NCBI RefSeq assembly: GCF_900103525.1
Contig: NZ_FNHN01000001.1
Location: forward strand, 498,958 to 562,957
Direction of reading: 5' to 3'
Length of the DNA stretch: 64,000 nt
Source: Bacillus sp. OK048
Lineage (GTDB): Bacteria; Bacillota; Bacilli; Bacillales; Cytobacillaceae
Of this stretch, positions 55,201-64,000 are shown piece after piece; the first letter of the stretch is position 1; each line of letters starts with the position of its first letter. Position numbers and translations under genes: made by a program. A model generated the notes under the pieces. That model saw only the letters and a list, made by a program, of their open reading frames with translations. It was not told the DNA's origin and ran no database searches.

Positions 55201-55469
55201 AGAGTAGCCAAAAGTGCATCAGGACGTTCCTTCCGAATGATTCTGCTGACAAATTCTTCTGTTAAGGGCTCAATATAGACAGCGTCCGCAATCTCTGTAT
55301 CTGTCATGATTGTCGCTGGATTTGAATTAACCAAAATAACACGGTAACCTTCTTCTTTAAGGGCAATACAAGCTTGAGTGCCTGCATAATCAAATTCTGC
55401 TGCCTGGCCAATGACAATTGGTCCTGATCCGATCACCAAAATGGAGTTTATATCTGTACGTTTAGGCAT
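52263..55469 (-). CDS. carB: Carbamoyl-phosphate synthase large subunit, pyrimidine-specific
   Basis: This 1068-residue synthase (PyrAB) makes carbamoyl phosphate for pyrimidine synthesis. It has two homologous ATP-grasp halves, each starting with a GSGPIxIGQxxEFDYA motif (near residues 10 and 555), an oligomerisation region between, and a C-terminal MGS-like allosteric domain (about 930-1068, [19 protein letters not shown]). The ATG at 55469 is 8 bases after AGGAGGT. It overlaps carA by 8 bases. Confidence 0.97.
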
Positions 55470-56553
55470 GTTGTGTAACCTCCTGTTTTTCAGACTCAAT
55501 CATTGCAAGAAACTGATCGAATAAATGGTTTGCGTCTTCAGGTCCTGGCGAAGCCTCTGGATGGTATTGGACAGTAAAGGCAGGATAATCTAAATGCTTT
55601 AAGCCTTCTACCGTTCCATCATTTAAAGCGATATGGGTAACCACTAATCTTGTATCCTGTAATGACTTTTCTTCGACCGTAAAGCCATGGTTTTGTGCCG
55701 TTATCGCAATTTTCCCAGTAGCTAAATCTTTAACAGGGTGGTTTGATCCACGATGGCCAAATTTCATTTTGTTCGTATTGGCACCGGATGCTAAGGCGAA
55801 TAATTGGTGTCCAAGACAGATTCCAAATAACGGCACTAAGCCTAAAACCTGCTTAATCATATGGATGGCTTCTGGGACGTCTTTGGGATCCCCTGGTCCA
55901 TTCGATAACATAATTCCATCCGGACGCAATTGAAGGATTTCATCTGCGGATGTATGATAAGGAACTACAACAACATCACAATTCCGTTTATTTAATTCTC
56001 GTAAAATACCGTGCTTCATTCCAAAATCAACAAGGACAATTCTTTTTCCGCGCCCTGGGCTTGGGTATGAATTTTTTGTAGATACCCTTCTCACTTGATC
56101 AATCGGAAGGTTTGTCTGCTTTAGCTTACGAATAATTTCATTTGGGTCACTTTCAATCGAGCAGATTGCTCCTTTTAATGTTCCATACTTACGGATAATC
56201 CTCGTTAATTTACGTGTATCAATCCCTGCAATCCCGGGAATTTTTTTCATTTTAAAATATTCATCTATCGTAAATTCACTTCTCCAATTAGATGGGAATT
56301 CTGTTGCATCTTTGACAATAAAGCCCTTCACAGCTGGGTTAATCGTTTCAAAATCGTCTCGGTTGATTCCGTAATTTCCAATCAAAGGGTAAGTTAGCAT
56401 AACAATTTGCCCACAATAAGATGGATCGGAAAGGATCTCCTGATAGCCAGTCATTCCTGTATTAAAGACGACTTCTCCGATGGTATCCATATGACTGCCA
56501 AACCCTTCACCGATAAAAATCGAACCATCTTCTAAAATAAGCTGTGCTTTCAT
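55462..56553 (-). CDS. carA: Carbamoyl-phosphate synthase small subunit, pyrimidine-specific
   Basis: This 363-residue glutamine amidotransferase subunit (PyrAA) supplies ammonia to CarB. It has [32 protein letters not shown], the catalytic Cys in [15 protein letters not shown] and the His-Glu pair in [12 protein letters not shown]. The ATG at 56553 overlaps the pyrC stop and follows GGAAGTG. Located in the pyr operon, it is the pyrimidine-specific rather than the arginine-specific copy. Confidence 0.97.
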   Translation of the reverse strand: MKAQLILEDGSIFIGEGFGSHMDTIGEVVFNTGMTGYQEILSDPSYCGQIVMLTYPLIGNYGINRDDFETINPAVKGFIVKDATEFPSNWRSEFTIDEYFKMKKIPGIAGIDTRKLTRIIRKYGTLKGAICSIESDPNEIIRKLKQTNLPIDQVRRVSTKNSYPSPGRGKRIVLVDFGMKHGILRELNKRNCDVVVVPYHTSADEILQLRPDGIMLSNGPGDPKDVPEAIHMIKQVLGLVPLFGICLGHQLFALASGANTNKMKFGHRGSNHPVKDLATGKIAITAQNHGFTVEEKSLQDTRLVVTHIALNDGTVEGLKHLDYPAFTVQYHPEASPGPEDANHLFDQFLAMIESEKQEVTQHA

Positions 56554-57836
56554 ACGGTTACACTTCCTTTTTCCCAAGCTACTTCCCCGCTCGCAATCGT
56601 CATTTTTGGCCAACCCTTACAAGTCCAGCCAGTAAATGGAGTGTTTTTTCCTTTTGAAAAAAATTCTTGAGGATCAATTACTCTTTCTTCGTCTAGATCC
56701 AAGAGAACAATGTCTGCTGGGGCACCTTCCTCAATTTTTCCATAAGGAAGAGAAAAGCATTCCGCAGGCTTTTTCGTCAAATAGCCAATTAACTGTTCGA
56801 GTGTCATGAAGTTCTTTAAGACAAATTGTGTATATAACAGTGGGAACGCTGTTTCTAAGCCGACAATTCCGAACGGTGCAAGCTCCATTCCCTCATTTTT
56901 TTCATCGCTCGTATGTGGTGCATGATCTGTTGCAATAAAATCAATGGTTCCGTCCAAAAGTCCTTCAAGTAGTGCTACACGATCACTTTTATCGCGAAGA
57001 GGGGGATTCATTTTAAAATTCGTATCAAGACCAGGGATATCCTCTTGAGTTAGTAATAGATGGTGTGGAGTTACTTCCGCAGTGACTTTAATCCCTGCTC
57101 GCTTCGCATCTCTTATTACACGAACGGATTCTTTTGTACTTACATGACATACGTGATAATGGCAGCCCGCTGCCTCTGCTAGCAATACATCCCTTGCGAT
57201 CTGCACAGACTCACATACAGATGGAATTCCGTTTAATCCATTCCTTTTGGAAAAAGAACCTTCATGGACACAGCCTTTATTTATTAATGTGTTTTCTTCA
57301 CAATGGGCAACAATGGCCACATTCGCTTCCGCGGCCTTACGCATTGCTTTTAACATCATCTCTGCAGATTGAACGCCGACACCGTCATCGGTAAAAGCAA
57401 ATGCTCCCGCTTCCTTCAATTCCAAAAAGTCTGTTAATTCCCTACCTAGTTGCCTTACAGTGATCGAAGCGTATGGTAAAACCCGAACGTTTGCTGTCTC
57501 TTGTATTCGTTTCTGCACCCATTCCATTTGTTCTTTAGAATCTGGAACTGGTCTCGTATTCGGCATTGCCGCAAGTGTCGTAAAACCGCCTCTAGCTGCA
57601 GCGAGAGTACCTGTTGCAATCGTCTCTTTTTTCTCGCCGCCAGGTTCCCGGAGATGGACATGTAAATCGATAAATCCTGGTGCTACCAGCATTCCTGAAG
57701 CATTTACTTTTCGATCAACCGTTTCTTCTATTTTCGTTGCAATTTTTACAATAATCCCATCTGCTATTAATATATCAGCCTGATTGGTATCTCCATTAAA
57801 TGCTATGTAACTGGCGTTCTGAATAAGTAGTTTCAT
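56550..57836 (-). CDS. pyrC: Dihydroorotase
   Basis: This 428-residue zinc amidohydrolase (class I) cyclises carbamoyl-aspartate. Metal ligands are in [28 protein letters not shown] and ATDHAPHT. The ATG at 57836 is 9 bases after AAAGGAG and gives the B. subtilis length. It overlaps the pyrB frame by 41 bases. Confidence 0.97.
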   Translation of the reverse strand: MKLLIQNASYIAFNGDTNQADILIADGIIVKIATKIEETVDRKVNASGMLVAPGFIDLHVHLREPGGEKKETIATGTLAAARGGFTTLAAMPNTRPVPDSKEQMEWVQKRIQETANVRVLPYASITVRQLGRELTDFLELKEAGAFAFTDDGVGVQSAEMMLKAMRKAAEANVAIVAHCEENTLINKGCVHEGSFSKRNGLNGIPSVCESVQIARDVLLAEAAGCHYHVCHVSTKESVRVIRDAKRAGIKVTAEVTPHHLLLTQEDIPGLDTNFKMNPPLRDKSDRVALLEGLLDGTIDFIATDHAPHTSDEKNEGMELAPFGIVGLETAFPLLYTQFVLKNFMTLEQLIGYLTKKPAECFSLPYGKIEEGAPADIVLLDLDEERVIDPQEFFSKGKNTPFTGWTCKGWPKMTIASGEVAWEKGSVTV

Positions 57837-58740
57837 TTCCAAACACTCCTTTTATACTTTCAATTGATCTCTTTAAGACAGCCATTCTTACATATACACC
57901 GTTTTCCATTTGTTTAAAGATTCTGGAACGTTTGCATTCTACTAAGCTATCAGATATCTCAACATTACGATTTATTGGTGCTGGATGCATAATGATACTA
58001 TTGGGCTTCATGTTTTTTTCTCTATCCAAGGTAAGACCAAATTGATTATGGTATTCTGCTGCTGTATAGCTTCCTTTCTTTTGGTGCCGTTCATGCTGAA
58101 CACGCAAGAGCATGACGACATCTGCCTCTGATACAGCCTCATCGATGGGTCTAAACCTTGCTGCACTTAGACTATGATGATCAAACCATTCAATTGGGCC
58201 AGAGAATATCACATCCGCTCCCAATCTTGTAAGGGTATCAGCATTGGAGCGAGCAACTCTGCTATGCCGTATGTCACCAATGATGGCAATTTTCAAACCT
58301 GCAAATTTACCAAACTCCTGGTAGATGGTCAAAAGGTCTAAGAGTGACTGTGTTGGGTGATGGCCACATCCATCCCCACCATTTATGATCGGTATATTTA
58401 TCTTTCCAACGAGGTCATCAAAGTAACGATCCTGGCCGTGGCGGATGACAATTGAATTAACGCCGATGGCTTCAAGTGTTTTGACTGTATCGTATAAGGT
58501 CTCTCCTTTTTGAACACTCGAAGTTTGAACTTCAAACGGAATGACATCAAGACCCAATCTTCTTTCTGCAATCTCAAAACTGGTTTTTGTTCTTGTACTG
58601 GCCTCAAAAAATAAGTTTGCAGAAAACATTTGCCCTTCCGGACGCCATCTTTTCCCATCAGCAAACTCTTGTGCCTCTGAAAGAATTTGATAAATCTCAT
58701 CTACCTTCAATTCATTTGTGGTTAGCAAGTGACTTAACAT
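57796..58740 (-). CDS. pyrB: Aspartate carbamoyltransferase catalytic subunit
   Basis: This 314-residue enzyme makes carbamoyl-aspartate. The carbamoyl-phosphate loop is [13 protein letters not shown] (Ser48-Thr51), with [29 protein letters not shown] and [12 protein letters not shown]. No regulatory pyrI is present, as is usual in Bacillus. The ATG at 58740 follows GGGGGA. It is about 10 residues longer than B. subtilis PyrB at the C-terminus, where its frame overlaps pyrC. Confidence 0.97.
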   Translation of the reverse strand: MLSHLLTTNELKVDEIYQILSEAQEFADGKRWRPEGQMFSANLFFEASTRTKTSFEIAERRLGLDVIPFEVQTSSVQKGETLYDTVKTLEAIGVNSIVIRHGQDRYFDDLVGKINIPIINGGDGCGHHPTQSLLDLLTIYQEFGKFAGLKIAIIGDIRHSRVARSNADTLTRLGADVIFSGPIEWFDHHSLSAARFRPIDEAVSEADVVMLLRVQHERHQKKGSYTAAEYHNQFGLTLDREKNMKPNSIIMHPAPINRNVEISDSLVECKRSRIFKQMENGVYVRMAVLKRSIESIKGVFGNETTYSERQLHSI

Positions 58741-58764
58741 GCTATTCCCCCATCTCATATTTTG

Positions 58765-58880
58765 GTAAAGAAAAACCCTGATCTACTTTCGATCAGGGTG
58801 CAATAAATCGCACTAAGTCCATGATGATACTGTAACCATGGCACTTAGTATTACACCCTTATAGCCTCTCTTGGACTACT
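58765..58880 (-). promoter_or_regulatory. PyrR-dependent attenuator before pyrB
   Basis: In transcript order: a PyrR-binding hairpin with AGTCCAAGAGAGGCT (58863-58877), an antiterminator stem (ACTAAGTGCCATG pairing with CATGGACTTAGT), then a 9-bp terminator (arms 58791-58799 and 58775-58783) followed by TTTTTCTTT. The antiterminator's CACCC shares bases with the terminator arm, so the two folds exclude each other. The binding loop has one extra A compared with the other two sites. Confidence 0.85.
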
Positions 58881-58898
58881 TTAAAAGGTTGATTTTCC

Positions 58899-60209
58899 TT
58901 ATGCAGTTTTATGAGCTTTGTCTACTGTTTGTTCAAACAAATCTTCTTTAACAGGTTCTTTTCCAGGCACGATTAGGTGTAAAAGAACACCAGCGATTGC
59001 TGCCAATGCCATTCCTTGGATTTGGAAGGACTCTGATACTTTAATAAATGCACCGCCAATTCCGATCACAAGAATGACAGACGATATGACCAGGTTACGA
59101 TTGTTTCCAAAGTCAATATTACTGTCAACGAGCATCCGTAACCCAGATGATGCGATAATTCCAAAAAGGAGAATGGAGACACCGCCCATAACAGGAGTTG
59201 GGATTGTACTAATTAATGCTGTTATTTTTCCGACAAATCCAAAGATTGTAGCAAGAACTGCTGCACCCGCAACGACATACACACTATATACTCGTGTAAT
59301 GGCCAGGACTCCAATATTTTCACCATAAGTAGTCTTTGGAGGTCCGCCAATCAAGGCAGATATAATTGTTGCTGTCCCATCCCCCAAAATGGAGCGGTGT
59401 AAACCTGGTTCTTTAATATAATCACGTCCAACTACTTTACTTAGGACTAGTTGATGTCCAATATGTTCCGATAGCGTTACGACGGCTACAGGTACCATTA
59501 AAAGTGCTAAGTCCCAAGTTATTTTAACTTCGTAGCTTACAAAAGGGATAATGAACTCTGGCATTTGAAACCAGTTTGCTTCCATTACAGGCTTAAAATC
59601 AACAATCCCGATGGCAAAGGAGTAGAGATAACCGATTACGATTCCTGCTAGGATAGGGATAATGCTTAACATTCCGCGCATGTATATGGTACAAATAATC
59701 GTAGCTGCTAATGTTACCATTGCTGCCGAGAAGTGGATTAAGCTATATTCACCTGCAGGGTTATTCATCGCCATACTAACAGCTGTTCCAGCAAGCGCTA
59801 AACCAATTACGATAATGACTGGACCGACAACAATCGGGGGTAGCAAATTCATAATCCAGCGATGGCCTGCTTTACTGATTACAAGGGCTACAATTCCGTA
59901 AACTAGACCAGCTAGAAAGGATCCTATCATTGCCCCTCCTGGACCAGCAGTTGCTTTTGCCGCTATCACTGGTGCAATAAAAGCAAAGGATGAACCCAGA
60001 TATGCAGGTACTTGCCATTTAGTAATCATTAGGAAAGCTAGTGTTCCCAAACCACTTGATATTAAGGCAATGGCTGGGCTTAACCCGACCAGGTACGGAA
60101 CAAGAATGGTTGCACCAAACATGGCGAATAAATGCTGTAAGCTTAATGTAATCCATTGGGTAGGTTTTGGAATCTCGTGTACGTCTAAGATGGGTTTGTT
60201 GTTGTTCAT
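58899..60209 (-). CDS. pyrP: Uracil permease
   Basis: This 436-residue membrane protein of the NCS2/UraA family imports uracil. It has about 12-14 hydrophobic segments, the N-terminal QWITLSLQHLFAMFGATILVP split over TM1, AFIAPVIAA, EHIGHQLVLSKVVGRD (substrate-site Glu and His region) and GGPPKTTYGENIG. The ATG follows GGAGGAGAAAA. It lies between pyrR and pyrB with an attenuator on each side. Confidence 0.96.
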   Translation of the reverse strand: MNNNKPILDVHEIPKPTQWITLSLQHLFAMFGATILVPYLVGLSPAIALISSGLGTLAFLMITKWQVPAYLGSSFAFIAPVIAAKATAGPGGAMIGSFLAGLVYGIVALVISKAGHRWIMNLLPPIVVGPVIIVIGLALAGTAVSMAMNNPAGEYSLIHFSAAMVTLAATIICTIYMRGMLSIIPILAGIVIGYLYSFAIGIVDFKPVMEANWFQMPEFIIPFVSYEVKITWDLALLMVPVAVVTLSEHIGHQLVLSKVVGRDYIKEPGLHRSILGDGTATIISALIGGPPKTTYGENIGVLAITRVYSVYVVAGAAVLATIFGFVGKITALISTIPTPVMGGVSILLFGIIASSGLRMLVDSNIDFGNNRNLVISSVILVIGIGGAFIKVSESFQIQGMALAAIAGVLLHLIVPGKEPVKEDLFEQTVDKAHKTA

Positions 60210-60242
60210 TTTTTCTCCTCCAAAAGCTTTCTATTTGTAAGT

Positions 60243-60381
60243 GTGTATTTTAAACTAGACTGTTGATTTGGGCTCCAGGCGCTACGCTTTCCGCGGGCGG
60301 TCCGGGGAGCCTCCCGCAGGAGTCGAGCACCTTCCGCTCAAATCAACATGTTTTTAAACCAACAGTATTCTTAACACTGCC
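60243..60381 (+). repeat. Intergenic repeat family A, copy 3 (internally deleted)
   Basis: About 139 bases with the same TGTTGATTT (60261-60269) and AAATCAACA (60340-60348) ends and the same left and right arms as copies 1 and 2, but missing about 42 bases of the centre. It lies between the second PyrR terminator and the pyrP start, so any antiterminated transcript must pass through it. Confidence 0.85.
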
Positions 60382-60385
60382 TTTT

Positions 60386-60500
60386 CACAAAAAAAACCCT
60401 CTTTGTCTATGAGTGTACAAAGAGGGTTTTAAATTGCCAAAAAAAGTTACTATCCGGCATGGTCCCCCCTTTTCAGCCTCACAGGACTGGATTTAAAAGG
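60386..60500 (-). promoter_or_regulatory. PyrR-dependent attenuator before pyrP
   Basis: The minus strand holds AGTCCTGTGAGGCT (60475-60488), an exact match to the PyrR-binding consensus ARUCCNGNGAGGYU, in a hairpin flanked by CCTTTT and AAAAGG. A 14-bp terminator stem follows (arms 60417-60430 and 60393-60406) and ends in TTTTTTT. Confidence 0.9.
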
Positions 60501-60508
60501 GTTACTAT

Positions 60509-61185
<677 letters not shown>

Positions 61186-61201
61186 ATATTCAACTGTTGA
61201 T

Positions 61202-61230
61202 ATCGTACTTTAATTCGACAAATATGTCAA
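61202..61230 (-). promoter_or_regulatory. SigA promoter of the pyr operon
   Basis: Minus strand: perfect -35 TTGACA (61225-61230), 17-base spacer, -10 TACGAT (61202-61207). The -35 includes the TGA stop codon of rluD. The attenuator leader starts about 20 bases downstream. Confidence 0.85.
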
Positions 61231-62138
61231 TGACTATTTCGCAACTGATTTAATACTTGTTCAAATTCTTCCGGTAAAGGAGCTTCAAATTCTAAGTATT
61301 CATTTGTTCTCGGATGGATAAACCCAAGGACTCCGGCATGCAGCGCCTGTCCATTAAGATCTAAGGTTTTTTTCGGACCATACTTTGGGTCCCCCGCAAG
61401 CGGATAGCCAATATATTTCATATGGACACGAATTTGGTGCGTTCTTCCTGTTTCCAATTGACACTCAACAAAGGTAAAGTCCTTAAACCGCTCAATTACA
61501 TGAAAATGCGTAACAGCATGCTTACCATTATCTACAACCGTCATACTTTGCCTGTCTTTTGTATCTCGTCCAAGTGGAGCATCAATCGTTCCAAAATCGT
61601 GTGGAATCACTCCATGCACAATTGCTCTATATTTTCGAGTAACTGTCTTCTCCACTAGTTGATTAACCAGTTTTTCATGTGCCATGTCATTCTTAGCCAC
61701 CATCAGAAGTCCAGAAGTGTCTTTATCTATGCGGTGAACGATTCCGGGTCTTAATACACCATTGATCCCTGATAAATCCTTACAATGAGCCATTAGGCCG
61801 TTTACAAGCGTACCTGTCAAATGACCTGGAGCAGGATGTACGACCATGCCGCTTGGTTTATTAACCACTAAAACATCCTTATCCTCGAAATAAAATTCTA
61901 AATCCATCTCTTCAGGAATCACATCTAGCAATTCTGGGTCGGGAATGGTAATCTCAATCAAATCATTTAAACTGACTTTATAATTGGTTTTTATCGATTG
62001 TCCATTGACAAGGACATTTCCTTCTTTGATCCATTGCTGAACTTGCGTTCTTGACCATTCTTCATCTAAGGTCGAAATAACCTTATCAATCCGGTCGCCC
62101 TTTTGATGTTCAAGAATGGTGTGTTCCATTTTCTCCAT
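61227..62138 (-). CDS. rluD: RluD-family 23S rRNA pseudouridine synthase (YlyB)
   Basis: This 303-residue enzyme isomerises uridines of 23S rRNA. An N-terminal S4-like domain ([19 protein letters not shown]) is followed by the catalytic core with [17 protein letters not shown] (catalytic Asp) and [20 protein letters not shown]. The ATG at 62138 is 7 bases after AAAGGAG and gives the B. subtilis YlyB length. It overlaps lspA by 29 bases. Confidence 0.94.
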   Translation of the reverse strand: MEKMEHTILEHQKGDRIDKVISTLDEEWSRTQVQQWIKEGNVLVNGQSIKTNYKVSLNDLIEITIPDPELLDVIPEEMDLEFYFEDKDVLVVNKPSGMVVHPAPGHLTGTLVNGLMAHCKDLSGINGVLRPGIVHRIDKDTSGLLMVAKNDMAHEKLVNQLVEKTVTRKYRAIVHGVIPHDFGTIDAPLGRDTKDRQSMTVVDNGKHAVTHFHVIERFKDFTFVECQLETGRTHQIRVHMKYIGYPLAGDPKYGPKKTLDLNGQALHAGVLGFIHPRTNEYLEFEAPLPEEFEQVLNQLRNSH

Positions 62139-62601
62139 ATGATTTCTCCTTTGTTCCTCGCTCATCGCGCAGCATTTGAATCATTAATAACACTACGCCA
62201 ATGACTAAAGCTGAATCAGCAATATTAAATACTGGGAAGTTATAATTGAAAATATACGTATGAATAAAATCAACGACTTCTTTTCGATGCAAACGGTCAA
62301 TAAAATTTCCTATTGCCCCGCCAAGCATAAATGCCAGGGAAACACCCAACAACCATTTACCCTTTGCTTCTTTTTGAATGTAATAAATAATCGCAATGAT
62401 TACAATTGCGGTAATTACGTAAAAGAACCACATTTGACCTTGCAGGATACCCCATGCTGCTCCTCGATTTCGGTGAGAAGTAATATACAAGAAATTATCA
62501 ATAACAGGGATACTCTCTCCAAGATACATCTTAGTGACAATCAGCCACTTCGTCACCTGATCTAAAAAAATGATAAAAATTGCAATTAAATAATAAAACA
62601 C
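62110..62601 (-). CDS. lspA: Lipoprotein signal peptidase
   Basis: This 163-residue membrane aspartyl protease removes signal peptides from prolipoproteins. Four membrane segments are visible. The catalytic aspartates lie in GNFIDRLHR and FNIADSALV, with NRGAAWGIL and the N-terminal [11 protein letters not shown]. It starts with GTG at 62601, which aligns with the B. subtilis start. The hydrophilic C-terminal tail is about 9 residues longer and overlaps rluD. Confidence 0.96.
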   Translation of the reverse strand: MFYYLIAIFIIFLDQVTKWLIVTKMYLGESIPVIDNFLYITSHRNRGAAWGILQGQMWFFYVITAIVIIAIIYYIQKEAKGKWLLGVSLAFMLGGAIGNFIDRLHRKEVVDFIHTYIFNYNFPVFNIADSALVIGVVLLMIQMLRDERGTKEKSYGENGTHHS

Positions 62602-62639
62602 TAAGGAATACCCCCATCTACGAAGACTTTACCCTTAGC

Positions 62640-62669
62640 ATTTTAGCATAATCTTGGACGAAACAACAA
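62640..62669 (-). promoter_or_regulatory. Possible lspA-rluD promoter
   Basis: Minus strand: TTGTTG (62664-62669), 18-base spacer, TAAAAT (62640-62645). The -10 is 5 of 6 and the -35 is weak. It begins close to the end of the ylyA-like gene. Confidence 0.4.
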
Positions 62670-62676
62670 TGTAAGG

Positions 62677-62973
62677 TTAGAAAAAGGCTGAAATAATTGG
62701 TTTTCTATAGTAGGTTTCTAAATCATCGGAATCCTTAGAGGTTCTTATCGTTGGCATTATTTTCAAAAGATATTCTGGTAATGGTTCTCCAGACGTCTCA
62801 CACTGTCCAAAATTGCCATCCTCTATCTTTTGAATAGCAGCTGTAATATCTGCAAGTTCATCCTTTAATATGGGGATCATCCAATCGTCTTTCTGTTTAT
62901 TCTTTAATGATCTTTCAAGTTCAATTTGTGTTTTACGGAGTTCCCAAAACAGCTGTTCCTGCATTGCATTCAT
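62677..62973 (-). CDS. YlyA-like protein with a degenerate DksA/TraR-type finger
   Basis: This 98-residue protein has a charged helical N-terminus (MNAMQEQLFWELRKTQIEL), then DELADITAAIQKIEDGNFG and a DksA/TraR-style segment QCETSGEPLPEYLLKIMP. In DksA proteins this segment has four zinc cysteines; here only one remains. The ATG at 62973 is 7 bases after GGAGGT. Position between ileS and lspA matches B. subtilis ylyA, a forespore RNA-polymerase-binding protein. The orthology is inferred mainly from position and style. Confidence 0.75.
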   Translation of the reverse strand: MNAMQEQLFWELRKTQIELERSLKNKQKDDWMIPILKDELADITAAIQKIEDGNFGQCETSGEPLPEYLLKIMPTIRTSKDSDDLETYYRKPIISAFF

Positions 62974-63080
62974 AGTTGTAACCTCCGTTAAAGTATTTCC
63001 TATATTATCTCCGTGAAATAACGGAATGACCCAGTAAAACATTTGACATCCATAACAACAATTAACGAAATAGGTTAAAA

Positions 63081-63111
63081 AATGAAAAAACCCCATGATT
63101 TAATCATGGGG
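63081..63111 (-). terminator. Terminator after ileS
   Basis: A perfect 8-bp stem CCCCATGA (63091-63098) with TCATGGGG (63104-63111), extendable by two A-T pairs, follows the ileS stop and ends on the minus strand in TTTTTTCATTTTTT. Confidence 0.85.
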
Positions 63112-63119
63112 CGATCACA

Positions 63120-64000
63120 TTATGCTAAGTGAGTATAGTTTTCTTTCACAACGCCTGCACAGCGTGGGCAAAGTGTTGGGTGCTCTTTATCCTGACCAAC
63201 TTCAGGCGTCACAACCCAGCAGCGTTCACAGGTTTCGCCTTCTGCTTTTGTTACAACAATTGCAGCCGTATCTAATTTCAGTGCATTTTCAGGTGCTTGA
63301 TCATAGCTTCCGGCAACTTCAAATGCAGAAATGATAAATAATTGTTGGACATTCTCTTGAATAGATTCCAACAAGTCTTTTGTTTCCTCATTTACATATA
63401 AAGAAACCTTAGCTGTTAATGATTTACCAATCACTTTTTGATTTCTTGCTTCTTCAAGTGCTTTTAGTACATCATCGCGGAGCTTCATGAATGCCGTCCA
63501 CTTTTCTTCCAACGCGTTTGCATTACCGAGCTCCTGATATTCAGGCATATCGGTTAACTGAACACTTTCTTCTGTAACGGAAGGAATGAATTTCCAAACC
63601 TCGTCTGCAGTATGTGGAAGAATTGGTGTAACCAGCTTTGTTAACGCAACTAATGTGTCGTAAAGAACGGTTTGGATTGCGCGACGTTCATGATTATTTA
63701 CGGACTCGATATAAAGAACATCTTTAGCAAAATCAAGATAGAAGGCACTTAAATCAAGCGTACAGAAATTATTAACTGCGTGGTAAATTCCTGCGAACTC
63801 GTAGTTTTCATAAGCATTTACAGAATACTTGATTACCTTGTTTAATTTTACTAGCATGAATTGATCAACTTCACGAAGGTTCTCATATGCAACCCTATCA
63901 CTTGCAGGATTAAAGTCGGATAAGTTACCTAGTAAGAATCGGAACGTGTTACGGATTTTTCGGTAAACCTCTGCAACCTGCTTCAAAATTGCATCAGATA
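63120..64000 (-). CDS. ileS: Isoleucyl-tRNA synthetase, C-terminal part
   Basis: About 293 C-terminal codons are present; the gene enters from the right edge. The frame contains the anticodon-binding domain ([24 protein letters not shown]) and the C-terminal zinc finger with CERCW and CPRC cysteine pairs (the last 40 residues). An internal leucine codon near 63986 is not a start. The usual ileS T-box leader would lie outside the window. A terminator follows. Confidence 0.95.
   Translation of the reverse strand, partial: SDAILKQVAEVYRKIRNTFRFLLGNLSDFNPASDRVAYENLREVDQFMLVKLNKVIKYSVNAYENYEFAGIYHAVNNFCTLDLSAFYLDFAKDVLYIESVNNHERRAIQTVLYDTLVALTKLVTPILPHTADEVWKFIPSVTEESVQLTDMPEYQELGNANALEEKWTAFMKLRDDVLKALEEARNQKVIGKSLTAKVSLYVNEETKDLLESIQENVQQLFIISAFEVAGSYDQAPENALKLDTAAIVVTKAEGETCERCWVVTPEVGQDKEHPTLCPRCAGVVKENYTHLA

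Noticed and set aside
58800..58850. The long hairpin before pyrB as a terminator or a small RNA
   Set aside because: It has no U-tract and its arms fit the antiterminator of the PyrR attenuator.
62974..63080. A forespore (SigG-type) promoter upstream of the ylyA-like gene
   Set aside because: No pair of elements with correct spacing stood out, so I did not annotate one. A scan with a SigF/SigG matrix would be decisive.
63976..63986. A start codon for ileS at 63986
   Set aside because: The codon is TTG (Leu) inside the conserved C-terminal region. The gene continues beyond the window edge.

Overview
The window is ordinary chromosomal core DNA from a low-GC, endospore-forming member of the Bacillaceae. 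Gene order follows the Bacillus subtilis ileS-pyr-yloA-spoVM-fapR-smc-ffh-rplS-sucCD-topA-trmFO stretch almost gene for gene, read here in reverse. Spore formation is indicated by a 26-codon spoVM gene and a YlyA-like gene between ileS and lspA. The genus cannot be fixed from the sequence alone. A Bacillus or Neobacillus type organism fits. I saw no prophage, transposase, CRISPR array, tRNA or rRNA. All but two genes (rpmB and rqcH) are on the minus strand.

Layout by coordinate. 1-6 kb: trmFO (5' part only), topA, dprA and sucDC (TCA cycle). 6-11 kb: rnhB, rbgA, a type I signal peptidase, rplS with a structured leader, trmD, rimM and ylqD. 11-19 kb: khpA, rpsP, ffh, ylxM, ftsY, smc and rnc, covering protein targeting, chromosome condensation and RNA processing. 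19-23 kb: acpP and the fapR-plsX-fabD-fabG lipid operon, with a clear FapR operator on its promoter. 23-29 kb: recG, sdaAA/sdaAB, fakA and yloU, then divergent rpmB. 29-38 kb: spoVM, thiN, rpe, rsgA, the prkC/prpC kinase-phosphatase pair, rlmN, rsmB, fmt and def. 38-44.5 kb: priA, coaBC, rpoZ, gmk, remA and yicC. 44.6-49.2 kb: a calcium-type P-type ATPase, and rqcH on the plus strand. 49-61 kb: the complete pyrimidine operon pyrR-pyrP-pyrB-pyrC-carA-carB-pyrK-pyrD-pyrF-pyrE, with one promoter and three PyrR-type attenuators. 61-64 kb: rluD, lspA, a ylyA-like gene and the 3' part of ileS.

Many genes are translationally coupled by ATGA or TAATG overlaps: coaBC/priA, def/fmt, fapR/plsX, fabD/fabG, pyrF/pyrE, pyrC/carA, prpC/prkC. 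Strong SigA-type promoters are visible for rplS, rpsP, ylxM-ffh, yicC, acpP, fapR and pyrR. Start codons were chosen by Shine-Dalgarno spacing and family length, so several genes start inside their longest open frame. Six genes appear to use TTG: rpmB, rbgA, sdaAA, prpC, rlmN and def.

The least explained material is intergenic. There are two families of GC-rich, hairpin-forming repeats: three copies of one with TGTTGATTT/AAATCAACA ends and two copies of another with AGCGCCT/AGGCGCT ends. All five lie in the same orientation, opposed to local transcription. The two copies of the second family show compensatory base changes in their stems. One copy of the first family sits inside the pyrR-pyrP leader. 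No new multi-gene system was found. The novelty here is at the level of repeats and cis-acting RNA or DNA sites.
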